A stretch of 64,000 nt of DNA, taken from NCBI GenBank assembly GCA_038049695.1, contig CP142452.1, forward strand, positions 54,518,501 through 54,582,500. The letters run 5' to 3'. The notes below the pieces were generated by a model, which saw only the letters and a list, made by a program, of their open reading frames with translations, did no database searches and was not told where the DNA came from. Shown in pieces: positions 10,926 through 22,439 of this stretch. Each line of letters starts with the position of its first letter. The stretch's first letter is position 1. Source of the stretch: Cinnamomum chago (Eukaryota > Streptophyta > Magnoliopsida > Laurales > Lauraceae). The translations under genes were made by a program, and so were the position numbers.

Positions 10926-11940
10926 GTGCCTGGTTGGAAAGTCTAATTTCAGCCTCTTATCCACTTAAAATGGATAGAAAACTGAAATAGAGTGTTTGGT
11001 AACTGTTTTGGGGACCTCCACTTCAAACCTCATAAAGAGGTTAAACGTCTAAAATGCACCGTCCCAAAATCAAGGAGACTTGAAACAGATGTTTCCATCT
11101 AAAGCGGAAAGACACTGTTATAGGCGGTGACTTAGCATCAACGTTTTTTGCATTTTTTTTTTCTTTTTCAAATTTGATGACCTAGATGAAGATCTAAACC
11201 ATTGAAAATATTAAGAACCCAAAGAACGGCTACAGTGTCAAATTTGATCCGTTGATGCTTCATCAATCTTGAGATATTTTGCAAAGCATTGTGAGCCATT
11301 AGATCTGGGTTTCTGGATTTTGTGGACCTCGATATGAAGATCCAAACTGTTAATCTTATTTATAAGATGAAGATCGTTTATGAGATCAAATATCACCCCT
11401 TGATTCCATGTGGATCATGATAAATTGATAAAGAAATGTTTGACCGTAGATGTATTAAAGCTTAAAAACGGACGAGTTTCCACATGAGCAACCCAGTATG
11501 GTTTTTAATTTTGGAACTTTAAATGTAAATCTGAACGGTTGGATAACTTAAAAGGATCAAACAAAGCCATCATATCAATTTTGAACCGTTGATGTTTCAT
11601 AAATATCGATATATTTATAAAAAACAGTGAACCATTGGCTCTAAATCTTTGAAGTTTATGGGCTCCTTAATCAATATCCGAACCGCTGATCCTTTTTGGA
11701 AAGTTAAAAAGGGCTAGAGGATTAAATTTTAGCCATTGATTCATCGCGATTGTTGAGAAATTTGTGAAAAAACATGAACCATCATATCCATAGAAGTGTA
11801 CAACATCCATTTCAATAAGGGTTATCGCCTTACCAAATGGTCTATTTGTAAAAAAAACATCTATTCAACACAAATCTATTTTACATAGATCTATTATCCA
11901 CGGATCTATTTCATACAGATAAGATTTGCCAAACAAGCCC
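10926..11940. mobile_element. MITE-like non-autonomous DNA transposon (1015 bp)
   Basis: Interrupts copy A; A resumes at 11941. Flanked by a 3-bp repeat GAA (10923-10925 and 11941-11943). The ends form an imperfect inverted repeat, about 12 of 17 positions (GTGCCTGGTTGGAAAGT against GGGCTTGTTTGGCAAAT from the right). No coding capacity seen. The 3-bp duplication and the GGGCTTGTTTGG end resemble PIF/Harbinger-type MITEs, but the superfamily is inferred. Confidence 0.7.
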
Positions 11941-12086
11941 GAATTCTTTTGCACAACCCATTTAGATGCATTAAATTTTCTGGCTTGATAATTTGCAATT
12001 CCTCGGTCTTGATAGCATGCTGGACGATCTCATCAACATTATCAAAATGTTTGAATGTGAGGATATGTTGTATGTCAAGTCTAAGC

Positions 12087-12447
12087 TAATGCAATCCTAG
12101 GGTTAGGATGCAAGTCCCGGAGCACAATTGGGGTTCTCACAGGAACAATCACTCGAAGAAAACAACTCTCCACGATAAACCCACGTAAGGAAATTTTATT
12201 AACTAAAAAATCACTGAGATTATTAATCTCTACAATGCCATATTTATAATAAAAGAGTCTTAAGGACTAGGAAAGTAATCCAAATTAAACTAGGAAACAA
12301 AATAAGAATCCTACCTAAGTTAGAAACTAATCCTAATTACAATCTTGCTAAACTTAAACTAATACTAATTAAAACTCAGAGAATTTCATGGGTCCCACAT
12401 GTGGCCTACGAGTTTTGTTGCAAGGCCGTGATATTGCTGCTGCATCA
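12087..12447 (-). repeat. 3' LTR of copy B (361 bp)
   Basis: Minus-strand start TGATGCAGCAGC follows the polypurine tract. The distal end is at the TAAGC duplication. A TATA-like box (TTATAAATAT) sits near the middle, around 12240-12250, as expected for an LTR promoter. Similar in length and layout to 16157-16515. Confidence 0.75.
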
Positions 12448-14062
12448 TTCTCCCCGGGTTGGAAAAGAGTTCGACTTCGAACTCGGCTCTTCTTCTGGAT
12501 GTTGTTTCTGTAGATAGTGTGCACGTGAAGCGCTTCCTTGGTGAGACGAGAACGTGGCCCTTTCTTTGGTGGCGTTGGCTTCAAAGGACGGAGTGTGACT
12601 TGCATTTCGTCATGCATGAATGTGTATGTGTTGTCGCACATGCCATTAGTTTCATTCTTGTCATACATCCACGGGCAACCCAACAAGATATCACAACTAT
12701 CCATGGGTATCACATTACACCAAACTGTATCTGTATAATCTGCACCAATGGAAATGGTAACTCGACATGCATATCGGACTTGCACTTCATCACCTGACAT
12801 TAACCATCTAGCAAAATAGGGACGATGATGCTTCTGAAATTTCCACTGGAAGAGATCCACAAAAGCTTGAGATATAATATTCCAACATCTGCCTCCATCA
12901 ATGACTACCATGCATTGCTGACTATTAACTGTTCCTTTTGAGCGGAAAATGTTTTCTCGCAGCCATTTCTTCGCAGTAGTCGATGTAGTTTCTTGGATGA
13001 CCATGAGAGACTCAAGACCCTCCTCGGGCATAATATCCTCCACTTCCTCGGTTTCATTCTCTTTAGGATCATCGGGAGTATCTTTCACAGCACTTTCAGT
13101 CTCAATGAGGTGGATACTTTTTGGACATTCTACTGCATGATGCCCTTGTTGTTTACAATTAAAGCAGGTGATCCTATTTTGACCTTCGGGTTTGGTGAAA
13201 ACTTTCTCCGATGAAGCACTCGGTTTAGAACCTGCAATTGAGGAATTCTTCTGAATAACCCATTTAGCTGCAGTAAGTTTTTGGGCTTGATGATGTGCAA
13301 TTCCCTTAGCTGTGATAGCATGCTGAATAATCTCATTAACATTATCAAAATGTTTGAATGCGAGGATATCTTGAATGTCAAGTGTAAGCCCATTAAAGTA
13401 TCTCTCAACTAATACCTCATCATCTTCATTCAAAGCACAACGTGCTTGTATGGTCAGAAACTTCTCAGAATACTCAACAACGGTTTTAGATCCTTGTTTC
13501 AAGTAATGAAAACGGGAACACAGATCTCTGGAATAATTGACATGCATGAATTTTTGCTTCAACAAATTTTTCATTTTGGCCCATGTATCAACTGGGTCAA
13601 TTTGCTAGTATCTTCTCTTCTTTTGCAACTCGGCCCACCATATCATAGCATAATTGTGGAATCGAGTTGCCACCAGTGTAATCTTATGACCATCCGTCAT
13701 TAGTTTATGTGCAAAAATATTTTCAACGCACACTAACCAATCCAAGAATTCATCTGGCTTCAATTTCACATCATATTCGGGAATCACAAGTTTAATAATA
13801 CCCAAATCTCGATCAACATTGACGGCATGTGGATCACGTTGATTCCGATTGTGCCTTCCATCATCTCGATGATTATCCTCACGCCGATTAGTTTCCAAAT
13901 TTGTTAATCGGGTTTCAATCCTATCAAGAGTTGCTTACATTTGAGCCACCGTTGCGGAAAGTTGATTAACAGTTACCGATAATTGTGCAACAGTTCCCCT
14001 CAAATCATCATCATTGTGAGAGGAAGACTCCGCGTCAACTTGCTTCTTGGGAGGCTTTTTTT
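12369..14062 (-). pseudogene. gag and protease frames of copy B
   Basis: Fossil Gypsy reading frames. The longest open stretch (12369-13574) contains the second half of the gag domain (EYSEKFLTIQARC), a CCHC knuckle (CFNCKQQGHHAVEC), an aspartic-protease-like motif (VVIDGGRCWNIIS), and the end of the protease (ILLGCPWMYDKN). It then runs through about 50 residues to RTLFQPGENDA, a C-terminal signature seen at the end of many plant Gypsy polyproteins, without any polymerase domain between. The gag N-terminus is upstream, to about 14062. Gag would form particles. This copy is broken. Confidence 0.75.
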
Positions 14063-14429
14063 TATTGCAAATTTAAAATTTTGGATTGAACTGATGTGAA
14101 GATCTACTCTTCACGATCACGTTGGTGAAAACGGATCGGAGATTGGACGGTGGATGAGCCCGATATCGTCAGAAGAAATCTCAACCGGTCGGATTGACTA
14201 GACTGCAACCCGGATATAAACCTGGCCCACCCGTGACTGAGCTGAATTGAACTCAGGCCTGGAATGGACTTGGCCCAAATTCAAACTGGGCCCAAGTGGC
14301 TGGCACGTGTGTGAGCTTCGTCATGGGATTTATGCAGAAAGGAAGAAAAAGGCTGAAGCCAATGAAGCCATATTCGGTGCTGAGAGAGAGAAGGGTTTTG
14401 AAAATCCTTGCTGCTATATGCTTACATCA

Positions 14430-15097
14430 TAAGCCCATGAAAGTATTTGTCAACTAATGCATCATCATCTTCATTCAAGCCACAACGAGCTTGCATGGCC
14501 ATGAACTCCTCAAAATACTCAAACTACTATTTTAGATCCTTGTTTCAAATCTTGAAAACTTGAATGCAAATCTCTTGCATAATTCATAGGGAGGAACTTT
14601 TGCTTCAACAGATTCTTCATCTCAACCCATGTTTCAACGGAGTCAATATTTTGGTTCCTTCTTTTCTTTTGCAACTCGGCCCACCATATCGCAGTATAAT
14701 TGCGAAATCGAGTGGCCACCAGTGTAAATTTATAACCATCCATCATTGGCTTGTGTGCGAAAATATTTTCAACACACACTAACCAATCTACGAATTCATC
14801 CGGTTTCAATCTTCCATCATATTCGGGAATCACGGGTCTAATACCTAAATCTCGATCAACATTTATTACATATGGATCTCATTGATTCCAATTATGTCCT
14901 CCATCATCTCGGTGATTATCCTCACGCTGATTATTTTCCAAATTGGCTAATCTGGTTTCCATTCTTGTAAGAGTCTCTTGGATTTGAACTATCGTTGCGG
15001 ATAGTTGATTAATATTTTCCGATAATTCCGCAATGGTTCCCCTCAAAGCCTCATTGTTGGAGGAAGACTCCACTTCTACATGCTTCTTGGGAGGCAT
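14430..15097 (-). pseudogene. gag N-terminal part of copy A
   Basis: Continuation of A's gag beyond the B insertion. It starts MPPKKHVEVESSS at 15097, followed by a short coiled-coil-like stretch (IAELSENINQLSATIVQIQE) and the Gypsy gag block (DEFVDWLVCVENIF, IWWAELQKKRR, MKNLLKQKF). It aligns with copy B at 13390-14070. Broken fossil. Confidence 0.75.
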
Positions 15098-15099
15098 TT

Positions 15100-15649
15100 T
15101 TTTAATGCAAATTTAAAAATTTTGACCGACCTGATGTGTATATCTGCTCTCCAAGACTGCGTAGCTTGAAACTGTAGATGAGGTAGTGAAACATACATTA
15201 AAAGCAGAAGAGATAGCCAACCGTCGTGCTTGCAAGCTCGCATCATATAAAGGGATCAGCCAATTGTCTCTGTCACCTTGTACAAGTATCTAAGTCAAAT
15301 CAAGCCCAAATACAATTTCTAGTTTCTGATCTAATAATTAGCTGAGGAAGGAAAATGACAATTCCCCTGTATTATCATTGTTGAGAAAGATGTCATTTGT
15401 TGTTTCAATGCTTTTAATGACTTACAAAAGCTTTGATTCATGTAAGAACAATAAGATGAGGAGAATGATGAGCTAGAATCTAAGGAGTAGTTGACCATAG
15501 AAAAAAAGAAAAGAAAAAGAAAACATAGAGCAAGTTAGGCTCCTAAGGTGACTCCAATGCCAATGTTCTGATGAGTCAAAGCATGGTTCTAGAGAGCTCT
15601 TCACCAATTGTCTCTAAGAAATGGTTACTGAATAGCATCTTTCATTTGA
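15100..15649. other. Boundary zone, little recognisable
   Basis: Contains the untranslated leader of copy A up to a possible TGATG end at 15246. Beyond that is unassigned A/T-rich sequence leading into element D. I see no gene here. Confidence 0.4.
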
Positions 15650-16515
15650 CAGGCGATGTAAATGGATAGGTTTGTAGAATTGCAATTGATGGTGGAGGCT
15701 CTGACAAAATTGCTTCAAGATCTTTTGGATTGCCTACAACTGATAATGCACAAACATCCTTGACTTGATTTGTTTGATGGTTGATGATTGGTGAAAAGGT
15801 GCAAGTGCAACCTAGGCACCAAGTTACCCGTTATCATCAGTAATGACTACAAGGAGAAAGTGTGGCACGGAGTCATGTGGATGGATGATGGGGATGGCTT
15901 ACTTGGAAGACCGTGGATGTATGATGAGAATGGAATTCATCGGATGAGAAAATAAATGTAAATTTGTTAATGATAGCAAAGTGTGCTATCATTATACAGA
16001 TATACTATCCTTTGAAGCCTCACTCAACTGCCAAAGAGAGGATCAAGGTTGAGACTCGAGAGTTATGAAGGAATCTCTTCAAGTTCAACATGTCTACCAG
16101 GACAATGCATGTACGACTTGAGCTCGAGTTCCAACTCTTTTGCAACCTGTGGGGAATGATGCAGGGCCTATGGGACGACGCACCCAGATTCATGCCCACT
16201 TGTAGGACCCAAAGAATGGGGTTTGATGATTGGATGTCCAAGGAATTAGGATTACATTTTCATCTAGGATTTTTTTTCTTAGTTATTTCTTTAATGAGTT
16301 GTAACAAGGATCTGTTTCCTAGTTTCATTAGGTGTCTTTGATTGTAGAGTTTATTCTCCTCTATATATTAGTATTGTAGGACATTAGGACCAGTTTTGAA
16401 GATGAATGAAGTTTTCCCTTTAAGGTTCATTCCTCTCTGTGAAGTCTCTTGGAGGCCTCTATTCCTTGCTTCAGCACTTTGCAAAAGCTTCCAAGACCTT
16501 TTAGGGCTTGCATCA
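15650..16515 (+). mobile_element. Element D: third gag-protease-family Gypsy fossil, + strand
   Basis: Remains of a protease (AIDGG near 15690) and of the LLGRPWMYDENGI block near 15905-15940. A decayed tail then leads into a G-rich tract and an LTR at 16157. The order protease, short tail, LTR is the same as in A and B, again without polymerase or integrase. The upstream part is not recognisable, so the 5' boundary is a guess. Old and broken many times. Confidence 0.65.
16157..16515 (+). repeat. LTR of element D (359 bp)
   Basis: Perfect 7-bp inverted ends (TGATGCA at 16157, TGCATCA ending 16515), nearly the same length as the 361-bp LTR of copy B. TATA-like CTATATATTA around 16361-16370. 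It follows a polypurine tract (GGGGAA). It could also serve as the 5' LTR of the gag remains downstream (E) if D and E are a recombined pair. Confidence 0.75.
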
Positions 16516-16599
16516 ATTGTATAAACATTGGATGTCTTGTGCTACTTCTTTGGTTGGTTTAGCATTACTTTGTGCTATCCCTTGGGGTGACTCCATGGA

Positions 16600-17960
16600 C
16601 CTCTAGGTTTATCCAGTTTGGTATGAGCGTGGTCATGAATCATGTTTCTCTTATTCAATCCCCTCTATTAGCAATCATTGCTTTCAATCTTCTGAAATTT
16701 CTATTTTTTTGAATGGTTTCTTGGCATTCTTTTCTTTCCCCCCTTGTTTATTCAAATCAAATTATTATCATAATTCTTGCTTTCTTCCATCCTTTTCTCT
16801 ATAACAGGAGGCCTAGGCTCGCTATCACTAACAACTTCATCTAAGAAGCAAGTGCTCATTTAAGTTTAAGCTATTTAATCTTGTTGCATGCAAAAAATTG
16901 GACCCATCCACACGTCTACAGGGTCCTAGGAGTTCATTTGTTTGCCTTTTATCACAAGCTACAATGGGACTCTTTTTAGATTAGAGATTTTATGGAGGAT
17001 TGTCGAAGAGTGCCTATGGCGAGTACTCACATGTGTTATGATTATAGATCTGGTTTGCCACGATGAAATTATAAGGGAATTACTCACATATGGTAGGGGA
17101 TTTGTGGACGAGTGCCTATGGAGAATTAATCATCCTCCCATCATAGATGGGTTTGAAATGAAACAGCGGAGGAATTTGATGACAGAAGTATATGCCTCCT
17201 GACTATGAAGACATTCTCTTCGTTGAGTTGGTGATGCTTTGACAAGGGTATATGATCATTGAAGAATACATGGAGGAATTTGAAGACAGAAGTATATGCC
17301 TCCTGACTACAAAAACATTCTCTTCATTGAGTTGGTCATGCTTTGACAAGGAAATATGACCCATTGAGGAATACGTGGAGGAATTTGATATTTTTTCAAT
17401 TTGTTGCAAATACTTGCAGTAATCAGAAGATGAGTAATAGATGCTTTTGTGCTAGATGGGTTTTTTCTTCAGAGCTTGAAGAAAGATGACAACACTGCAA
17501 TTTGATAGCATGGGTTATGCTTGTCAACTGGTCTTGGAGATTGAACAACAATTGTGAAATCCTTTAGTGAAGTGGTTCAAAATTTAAATCGAGATGGCAT
17601 CTACTTGGAAATGAATTGAGGCAGTGGCACCTAAAGCTAATCCACCTCGACAACCACTTTCAAATGATGGGGTTGAAGGCATTGGGGGAAGTTCATTGCA
17701 ACGAAAGCAGGGGAATGTAGTGCGAGGAAGAGGTCAGTATGCTGTGGAGTGCCCTGCTAAGAAAGTGTACAATATTGTGAAAATCAAGTTGGTAGGTCTG
17801 AGAAAGAAGATGAAGTCATCCTACTTGATGATAATTGCTTCTGTTCTTGTGAAGAAGATGGACTGTTGCTTGTTTTATAACAACTCTCTACTGCTCCTAA
17901 AAGGTGACTGAAGATTGGTTACACATCAATGTCTTCCACACATGAGCCTGATTCAAGGAT
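16600..17960 (+). mobile_element. Element E: Gypsy gag remains, + strand
   Basis: Gag-like words in order: MPPDYED near 17195, a variant of the QGxxxxEEYMEEF block near 17250, GYACQLVLEIEQQL near 17515-17550, and a knuckle remnant QYAVECP near 17740. A degenerate primer-site-like TTGGTATGAGCG at 16618 may mark the start of the internal region. Heavily broken. Ends not found. Confidence 0.55.
17169..17377 (+). repeat. 104-bp tandem duplication
   Basis: Two diverged copies, starting GGAGGAATTTG at 17169 and 17273, lie in the gag-like region of element E. Confidence 0.8.
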
Positions 17961-20129
17961 TGGTTGTATAATCTTGTTACCAACCACGGAAGTGGAATTT
18001 ACGTGGCTGCTTAGGAAGTAATATACATATTTTACATTTGCCAAAAAAAATCCAGAATTTTTGCTAGTCAGCACATGGATGATGAGTTTCTTCTTGTTAT
18101 GAAGAGATGGATGGTAGGTTTCTGAACTGAACAGGCCAACAAGATTTTGGTGTGTGATCACTATGAGGGTTGTTCACATTATACTCAATCATCTGTGGTT
18201 CTGCAGCTAGAAGGTTCATTATTATGGGTACACCAAAACCTACTACGTACCATCACTCTTCAGCAGAAAGCACATCACCCTAAAGCTGATGAAGCTGGTA
18301 CCTCCAAAGAGAACAAATCTACGTAGTGTTCTTTCCATGCAGCCTTTTGAAATAGAAGACTAAAGATGATGTAAAAGGGCAGATGAACAAGTCCAGTTGC
18401 AAGACGCAAGCGAGGAAGCAAAGCTGTAAGAAGAATGTTTATGGGCGCCAAAAAACTAACTGATGAGATGGTTCATGATTCTTCTTGAGTTGAGAATTGA
18501 TAATGACCACCTGATGGATTAAGTTTTTGATATGGTTCCAACATTGTAGACTGAGGAATCGAAAGACTCTTCCCCTGTCTTGATGAATTTTAGAGAAGAT
18601 GGTGGATGAATATGATATTATGTGGCAAATAGTGGGAAGGTCAAAATTTTGTACCCTATTTTATGGTTAGATCAAAGCCATGAGACGATTTAATGTTCAG
18701 ACGACATTATGTAGATATGAACCCTCAGAAGAAGTCACGTTGCTATTCTGAGCCCACATGGATAATTAACTACTTAATCAAAGTGGCGACATAAGCAAGC
18801 AGACAAGAGTAAAATCGTGATAGCCCAAGGTAGCAACATGAGGTTGAGTTTTTACAAGCCGTTGAGGATGATTTATTCTAATGTTTGATTGAGGAGATAG
18901 ATCATGTCCGCATGTGATGGATGGATTGAGGAAGTGCGAAGTGCAGCATAAAGAATTTGAATTGAGAAAGCCTCGGTGAAAAGTCATCTTAGGAACCCCC
19001 AACTAAGGGTTATTAGGGAGCTAGTTGTCATGGGAAATCCAAGTGGGCCCCACGGGAGGATGTTGGAAACTTACACCGACCCTGGTTGATACTAGCTGTC
19101 AAAGTCCTACGATTCATATCTTGAATCGTACAATTCGTGTTGAATTGTTAGGAAAAAGATTTGTATCTATGCAATGAATGCCATTTACAAGTGAATCTTA
19201 GGATTTAGATGTGAATCTTACAATACGATACTAGTTTTATTGAATCTTGCGATTCAAGAGATTAGTTTTGGTGGAAATAGCCACAACTGAATGGCTAATA
19301 TCAATAATTGTTTCCCTTTTGTTTGTTAACATTTCTTATTTTAACAGGGTGATTAAAGAAACCTCGTACGAATTTCTGAGGAGGTTTTAAAGATAAATAA
19401 AAAACAAGAATGCGACTTGTACAATTCAGTTATACTTAAGGGGTTTTTTGCTACTTTTTTTTTTCCGATTTTTTTCTTTAAGTGGACTTCTTTTAACTTC
19501 AAGAATAACACTGATGATTTGGTTTTTATTTTTATTTTTATTTAGAAAAAATAAAATGAATAAAACTGCAATTCCCTTTATTGTTTCTGGGACGTAATAG
19601 CATTGTTATCTTAAACATATTTACACTCAAAACATGTATCAATCTATGTCAAGGATGTTTTTCATATGCTTGTATTAGTCTTATTTATAATACTGTTGTT
19701 GCTGCTATAGATGGAAAATGGATGGCTTATGAATAACTAAGTTTCTTACTCATTATTATTATTTTTTTTTAATTTTTTATGTTTTTTTCATTTTTTCAAG
19801 AAAAAAAATTCTACGATTTGTGATATGATTCATGTTACGGTTCGATTTCAACCCCTCAAATGATTTTCGATATGATTTCAATTTTCAGAAAAATGAGTGG
19901 TATAGCACTCATAGCACGACTATGAAGATGTAATTTGTAGTTTCATGCTTACCCTTTTCTTATTAATTGTGCCTTTTGTCTTTATAAGGTTCTTCAGCCA
20001 GGTTCCCTTTGACATCCCATTAAAGTATATATGGTCTACTGTTATGGTTACTACCATGCCATGAAAACTGTATGCCTTGCTTGGGTTAGGATCTTGTATT
20101 GATTGCTTATAAATATGTGGTTGTTGCAG
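17961..20129. other. Unassigned A/T-rich sequence; upstream intron or flank of VAC14
   Basis: The first part (to about 19050) may continue element E but shows no domain I can name. From 19080 to 19925 there are repeated ATTC/GAATC words and T-runs suggestive of a decayed small transposon, without clear ends. No VAC14 exon other than the one at 20130 could be found here. Confidence 0.4.
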
Positions 20130-20198
20130 CTTCTTGAACCTGGAAGGTATATCTGGTTGTTGAAGTCCCTATATGGTCTTTTGATGTTACTGCCTCAG
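20130..20198 (+). CDS. VAC14: VAC14 homologue, third-from-last exon
   Basis: Encodes 23 residues reading LLEPGRYIWLLKSLYGLLM followed by LLPQ, flanked by AG (20128-20129) and GT (20199-20200), phase 0 at both ends. From memory of plant VAC14 proteins this is the conserved C-terminal block just before QSAAFRILRTRLKTVPSY, which the next exon supplies. VAC14 is the HEAT-repeat scaffold that joins the PIKfyve/FAB1 lipid kinase and the SAC/FIG4 phosphatase to control PtdIns(3,5)P2 on endosomal and vacuolar membranes. No earlier exon is visible in the 20.1 kb to the left. Either the upstream intron is very long and filled with transposons, or this is a 3' fragment. Confidence 0.88.
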
Positions 20199-20428
20199 GT
20201 TTGTCTCAAACTTAATCAATTGAATTGATGCCCTAGGTATGTTTATGTATTTAACATCTTAGAATGAAAAATAATAACATGCTCATTCGCATTGAGTTTG
20301 ATAAGTGAAATAATTATTGACATGTCTATATGGGTGTCTAGTAGTTTCTAACTTCCTATTTTATTTGTTGAGTCAAAATCCCGTGTTTTTAGCAATGGGT
20401 AGATTTCACGGGTCAATCGATGTCTGAT

Positions 20429-20861
20429 AGGGGTGTACAAAAAATCCGTCGATCCGTAAATCCAATCTGATCCGATCCGCGGATTTTTATCCGATCCGAA
20501 GGTAAACGGATTGGTGACGGATTGAGAATTTTGTAATCCGTTGGCAACGAATCGGGGGCGGATTCCACCCTCAATCCGCGGATTCAATCCGATACGATCC
20601 GTTGACATTAAATATAAATAAAAAAATATAAGGGGTCTAAATATAAATTAAGATGTCTAAATATAAAATAAGAAAAAAAAATTATGGGTCAAAATGTAAA
20701 TTTTTTACAACATGTTTGATATTTTTCTTTTAACATTAGATTGAACGGATTAATCCAATCCGATCCGGTCCTCCACGGATCGGATCGGATCGGATTTTAA
20801 CAGCTACGGATTGGTGATGGATTTGGCCCAATCCGCACCAATCCGATCCGTGTACACCCCT
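20429..20861. mobile_element. hAT-type MITE (433 bp)
   Basis: Starts AGGGGTGTACA and ends with its inverse TGTACACCCCT. Subterminal regions are filled with ATCCGATCCG/CGGATCGGAT repeats in both orientations, typical of hAT-derived MITEs in plants. I found no clear 8-bp target duplication. Confidence 0.8.
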
Positions 20862-20939
20862 AAATTGTTTGAATGACATGTATATTATTTAATCCAACAA
20901 GCCCAAGAATGTACTTGCATGATTTAGAGAAGCTATGGC

Positions 20940-21830
20940 CCCATTTATTGATAGGGTTTTGTCTAGTTGTGACTTCATTATGTTTTGGTTGGGAACTCTA
21001 GGGCTGGATGTCTTGTCCTCCCTTTTGTAAGGGCGTATTACATGTAATTTAAATGATTCAATGAATCTCTTCTATGTTTTCTCTCTATGTATTTAAGAAA
21101 TCCCTCTCTTGTGTATCAGAGCTGAAGCTCAAATCAACCCCGGATTCGATTCTCGGCACTCCCCCGTCACTGCTGGACCATCTTCACCATATCCGCAACC
21201 GGTAATCCCCAAATCCACCTACGGCATCATGGACGATTATCCTATTGCTACCAAACCCAATGTGTCCGAATTCTATCTAAACCCTAAACCCTAAACCCAG
21301 TCGACTTCACTGTCAAAATCCCACTCCATCTTCGTCCAAAAATCCCAAATTTCCAAAACCCCCAACTTCGCAAATCCCTAAAATCCCCACACTACTTTGC
21401 CCCAAGCCCCACCCGCAGATCTCCCAAATCCTTAAATCGATCCGACCCTATTTTCCCGAAACCCACCCCTTCATCAAACCGAAACCCCAAGTTTCTGCAA
21501 ATCCCCACTACCGAAACCATCCTTGCAAATCTCAGAACCCACATCCCTCATTCGATTCCCAATAACTGAACCCCAAATCCCCAAAAAATCATGCACTCCA
21601 ATTCCTAGCCAAACCAAATACCCAAAATCCCAATACCCCTTGAATCTGTGCCCCACATTCCAAAATCCCCGTTACTGATCCAATCGGAATCCACATTCGA
21701 AACCTAATTTGAAAAATCCCCAAGTTCCAATACCCAAGATCTCGCAAAACCCCCCATCTCTAGTCTCTCCATCTCTACCCGCCTCGCATTTGTGGTATTA
21801 AGAAATCCCTCTGTGTATGGGCTTCTTGGA
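20940..21830 (+). mobile_element. Copia-like LTR end and leader remnant, with C-rich tract
   Basis: TGTATCAGAGC at about 21111-21121 resembles the plant copia primer-binding site and follows an LTR-like segment. It leads to a short open stretch (MDDYPIATKPN). From 21290 to 21790 the sequence is a low-complexity run of CCCAAAATCC-like words. A short phrase AAGAAATCCCTCT occurs both at about 21098 and 21800. Broken fossil; boundaries not defined. Confidence 0.5.
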
Positions 21831-21971
21831 TAACCCCTTTAGTGACAACATCACTCTCAATGATGGGGACTTTGAGAAGAGCGTGTTACGAAATTCACAA
21901 TAATGGAACTGTTTTTAGTTATCCATGATGGAATCCACTGTGGGTGGGGATAAAATATAACTCTTTAGATT

Positions 21972-22033
21972 GGTTGGATGGTTCCATTCAATCTTTTGGT
22001 TTGGTTGGATGGTTCCATTCAATCTTTTGGTTT
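21972..22033 (+). repeat. 31-bp tandem duplication
   Basis: Two adjacent, apparently identical copies beginning GGTTGGATGGTTCC at 21972 and 22003, within the VAC14 intron. Confidence 0.9.
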
Positions 22034-22439
22034 GCAAATAGACTAGACAGTTTAAAGTGGTCAGAGAAGGCCAAATTTAGATAGAATTGCAGCATACTCT
22101 GCCATGGCAGGTTTCATGTAAACAGTCTGGAATCTGGATCATGTACTCTTCTCTGGGTACCTCGGAGTGGATACATATCTTTATGTATAGACCTTTTCAT
22201 TCCTAATAATGAAGAAAAATTACATTCTCCATGATGCCATCTAGAAATATGATTAGTAGTATAATCAAAGTTGGTCCTAATTTTTTATGGAATGTGTACA
22301 CTGCTGTTTCTTTTTTAACAAATAACAACTGATCCTGAGCTCTGCCTTTTGCAGACATGATTTCATCTCATATTATGTTATTCAGATCTCAAATTCAAAA
22401 TCTAGACTTCTTTATTTACTCTTTTTTTCATTGTTTCAG

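Larger units (their letters stand above)
12087..14429 (-). mobile_element. Copy B: gag-protease-only Gypsy element inside copy A
   Basis: Minus-strand relative of copy A inserted within A's gag, with a 5-bp duplication TAAGC (12082-12086 and 14430-14434). Contents from its 5' end: gag, one CCHC knuckle, protease, a short tail, a polypurine tract (GGGGAGAA) and a 361-bp 3' LTR. There is no reverse transcriptase, RNase H or integrase. A full-length matching 5' LTR is not visible at the right end, although that end also starts TGATG. This fits the TR-GAG class of non-autonomous plant elements, mobilised by enzymes from relatives. Broken in a few places. Confidence 0.75.
1316..15246 (-). mobile_element. 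Copy A: gag-protease-only Gypsy fossil, split by several insertions
   Basis: Old minus-strand Ty3/Gypsy-like element. It survives in pieces at 1316-1689, 10354-10925, 11941-12086 and 14430 to about 15.2 kb. The pieces line up in order with copy B (12087-14429), which shows they are one interrupted element. Recognisable parts, from its 5' end (right): gag beginning near 15097, CCHC knuckle, aspartic protease region, a short tail, then the 3' LTR (start of LTR near 1456). No reverse transcriptase, RNase H or integrase is visible between protease and LTR. It is broken many times and is the oldest layer of this nest. The right boundary is uncertain; a TGATG-type end may lie at 15246. Confidence 0.75.
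20199..22439 (+). other. VAC14: VAC14 intron (2241 bp)
   Basis: GT at 20199 and AG at 22438-22439, with a T-rich tract before the acceptor. It holds a hAT-type MITE (20429-20861), a copia leader remnant and C-rich tract (about 20940-21830), and a 31-bp tandem duplication. Confidence 0.85.

Noticed and set aside
19080-19925. A possible hAT-like element with GAATC/GATTC words.
   Set aside because: No inverted ends or target duplication could be placed, so it is left as unassigned intron or flank.
21275-21297. CCCTAAA repeats resembling telomere sequence.
   Set aside because: Only about three units, inside a CCC/AAA-rich low-complexity tract in the VAC14 intron. No sign of a real interstitial telomere.
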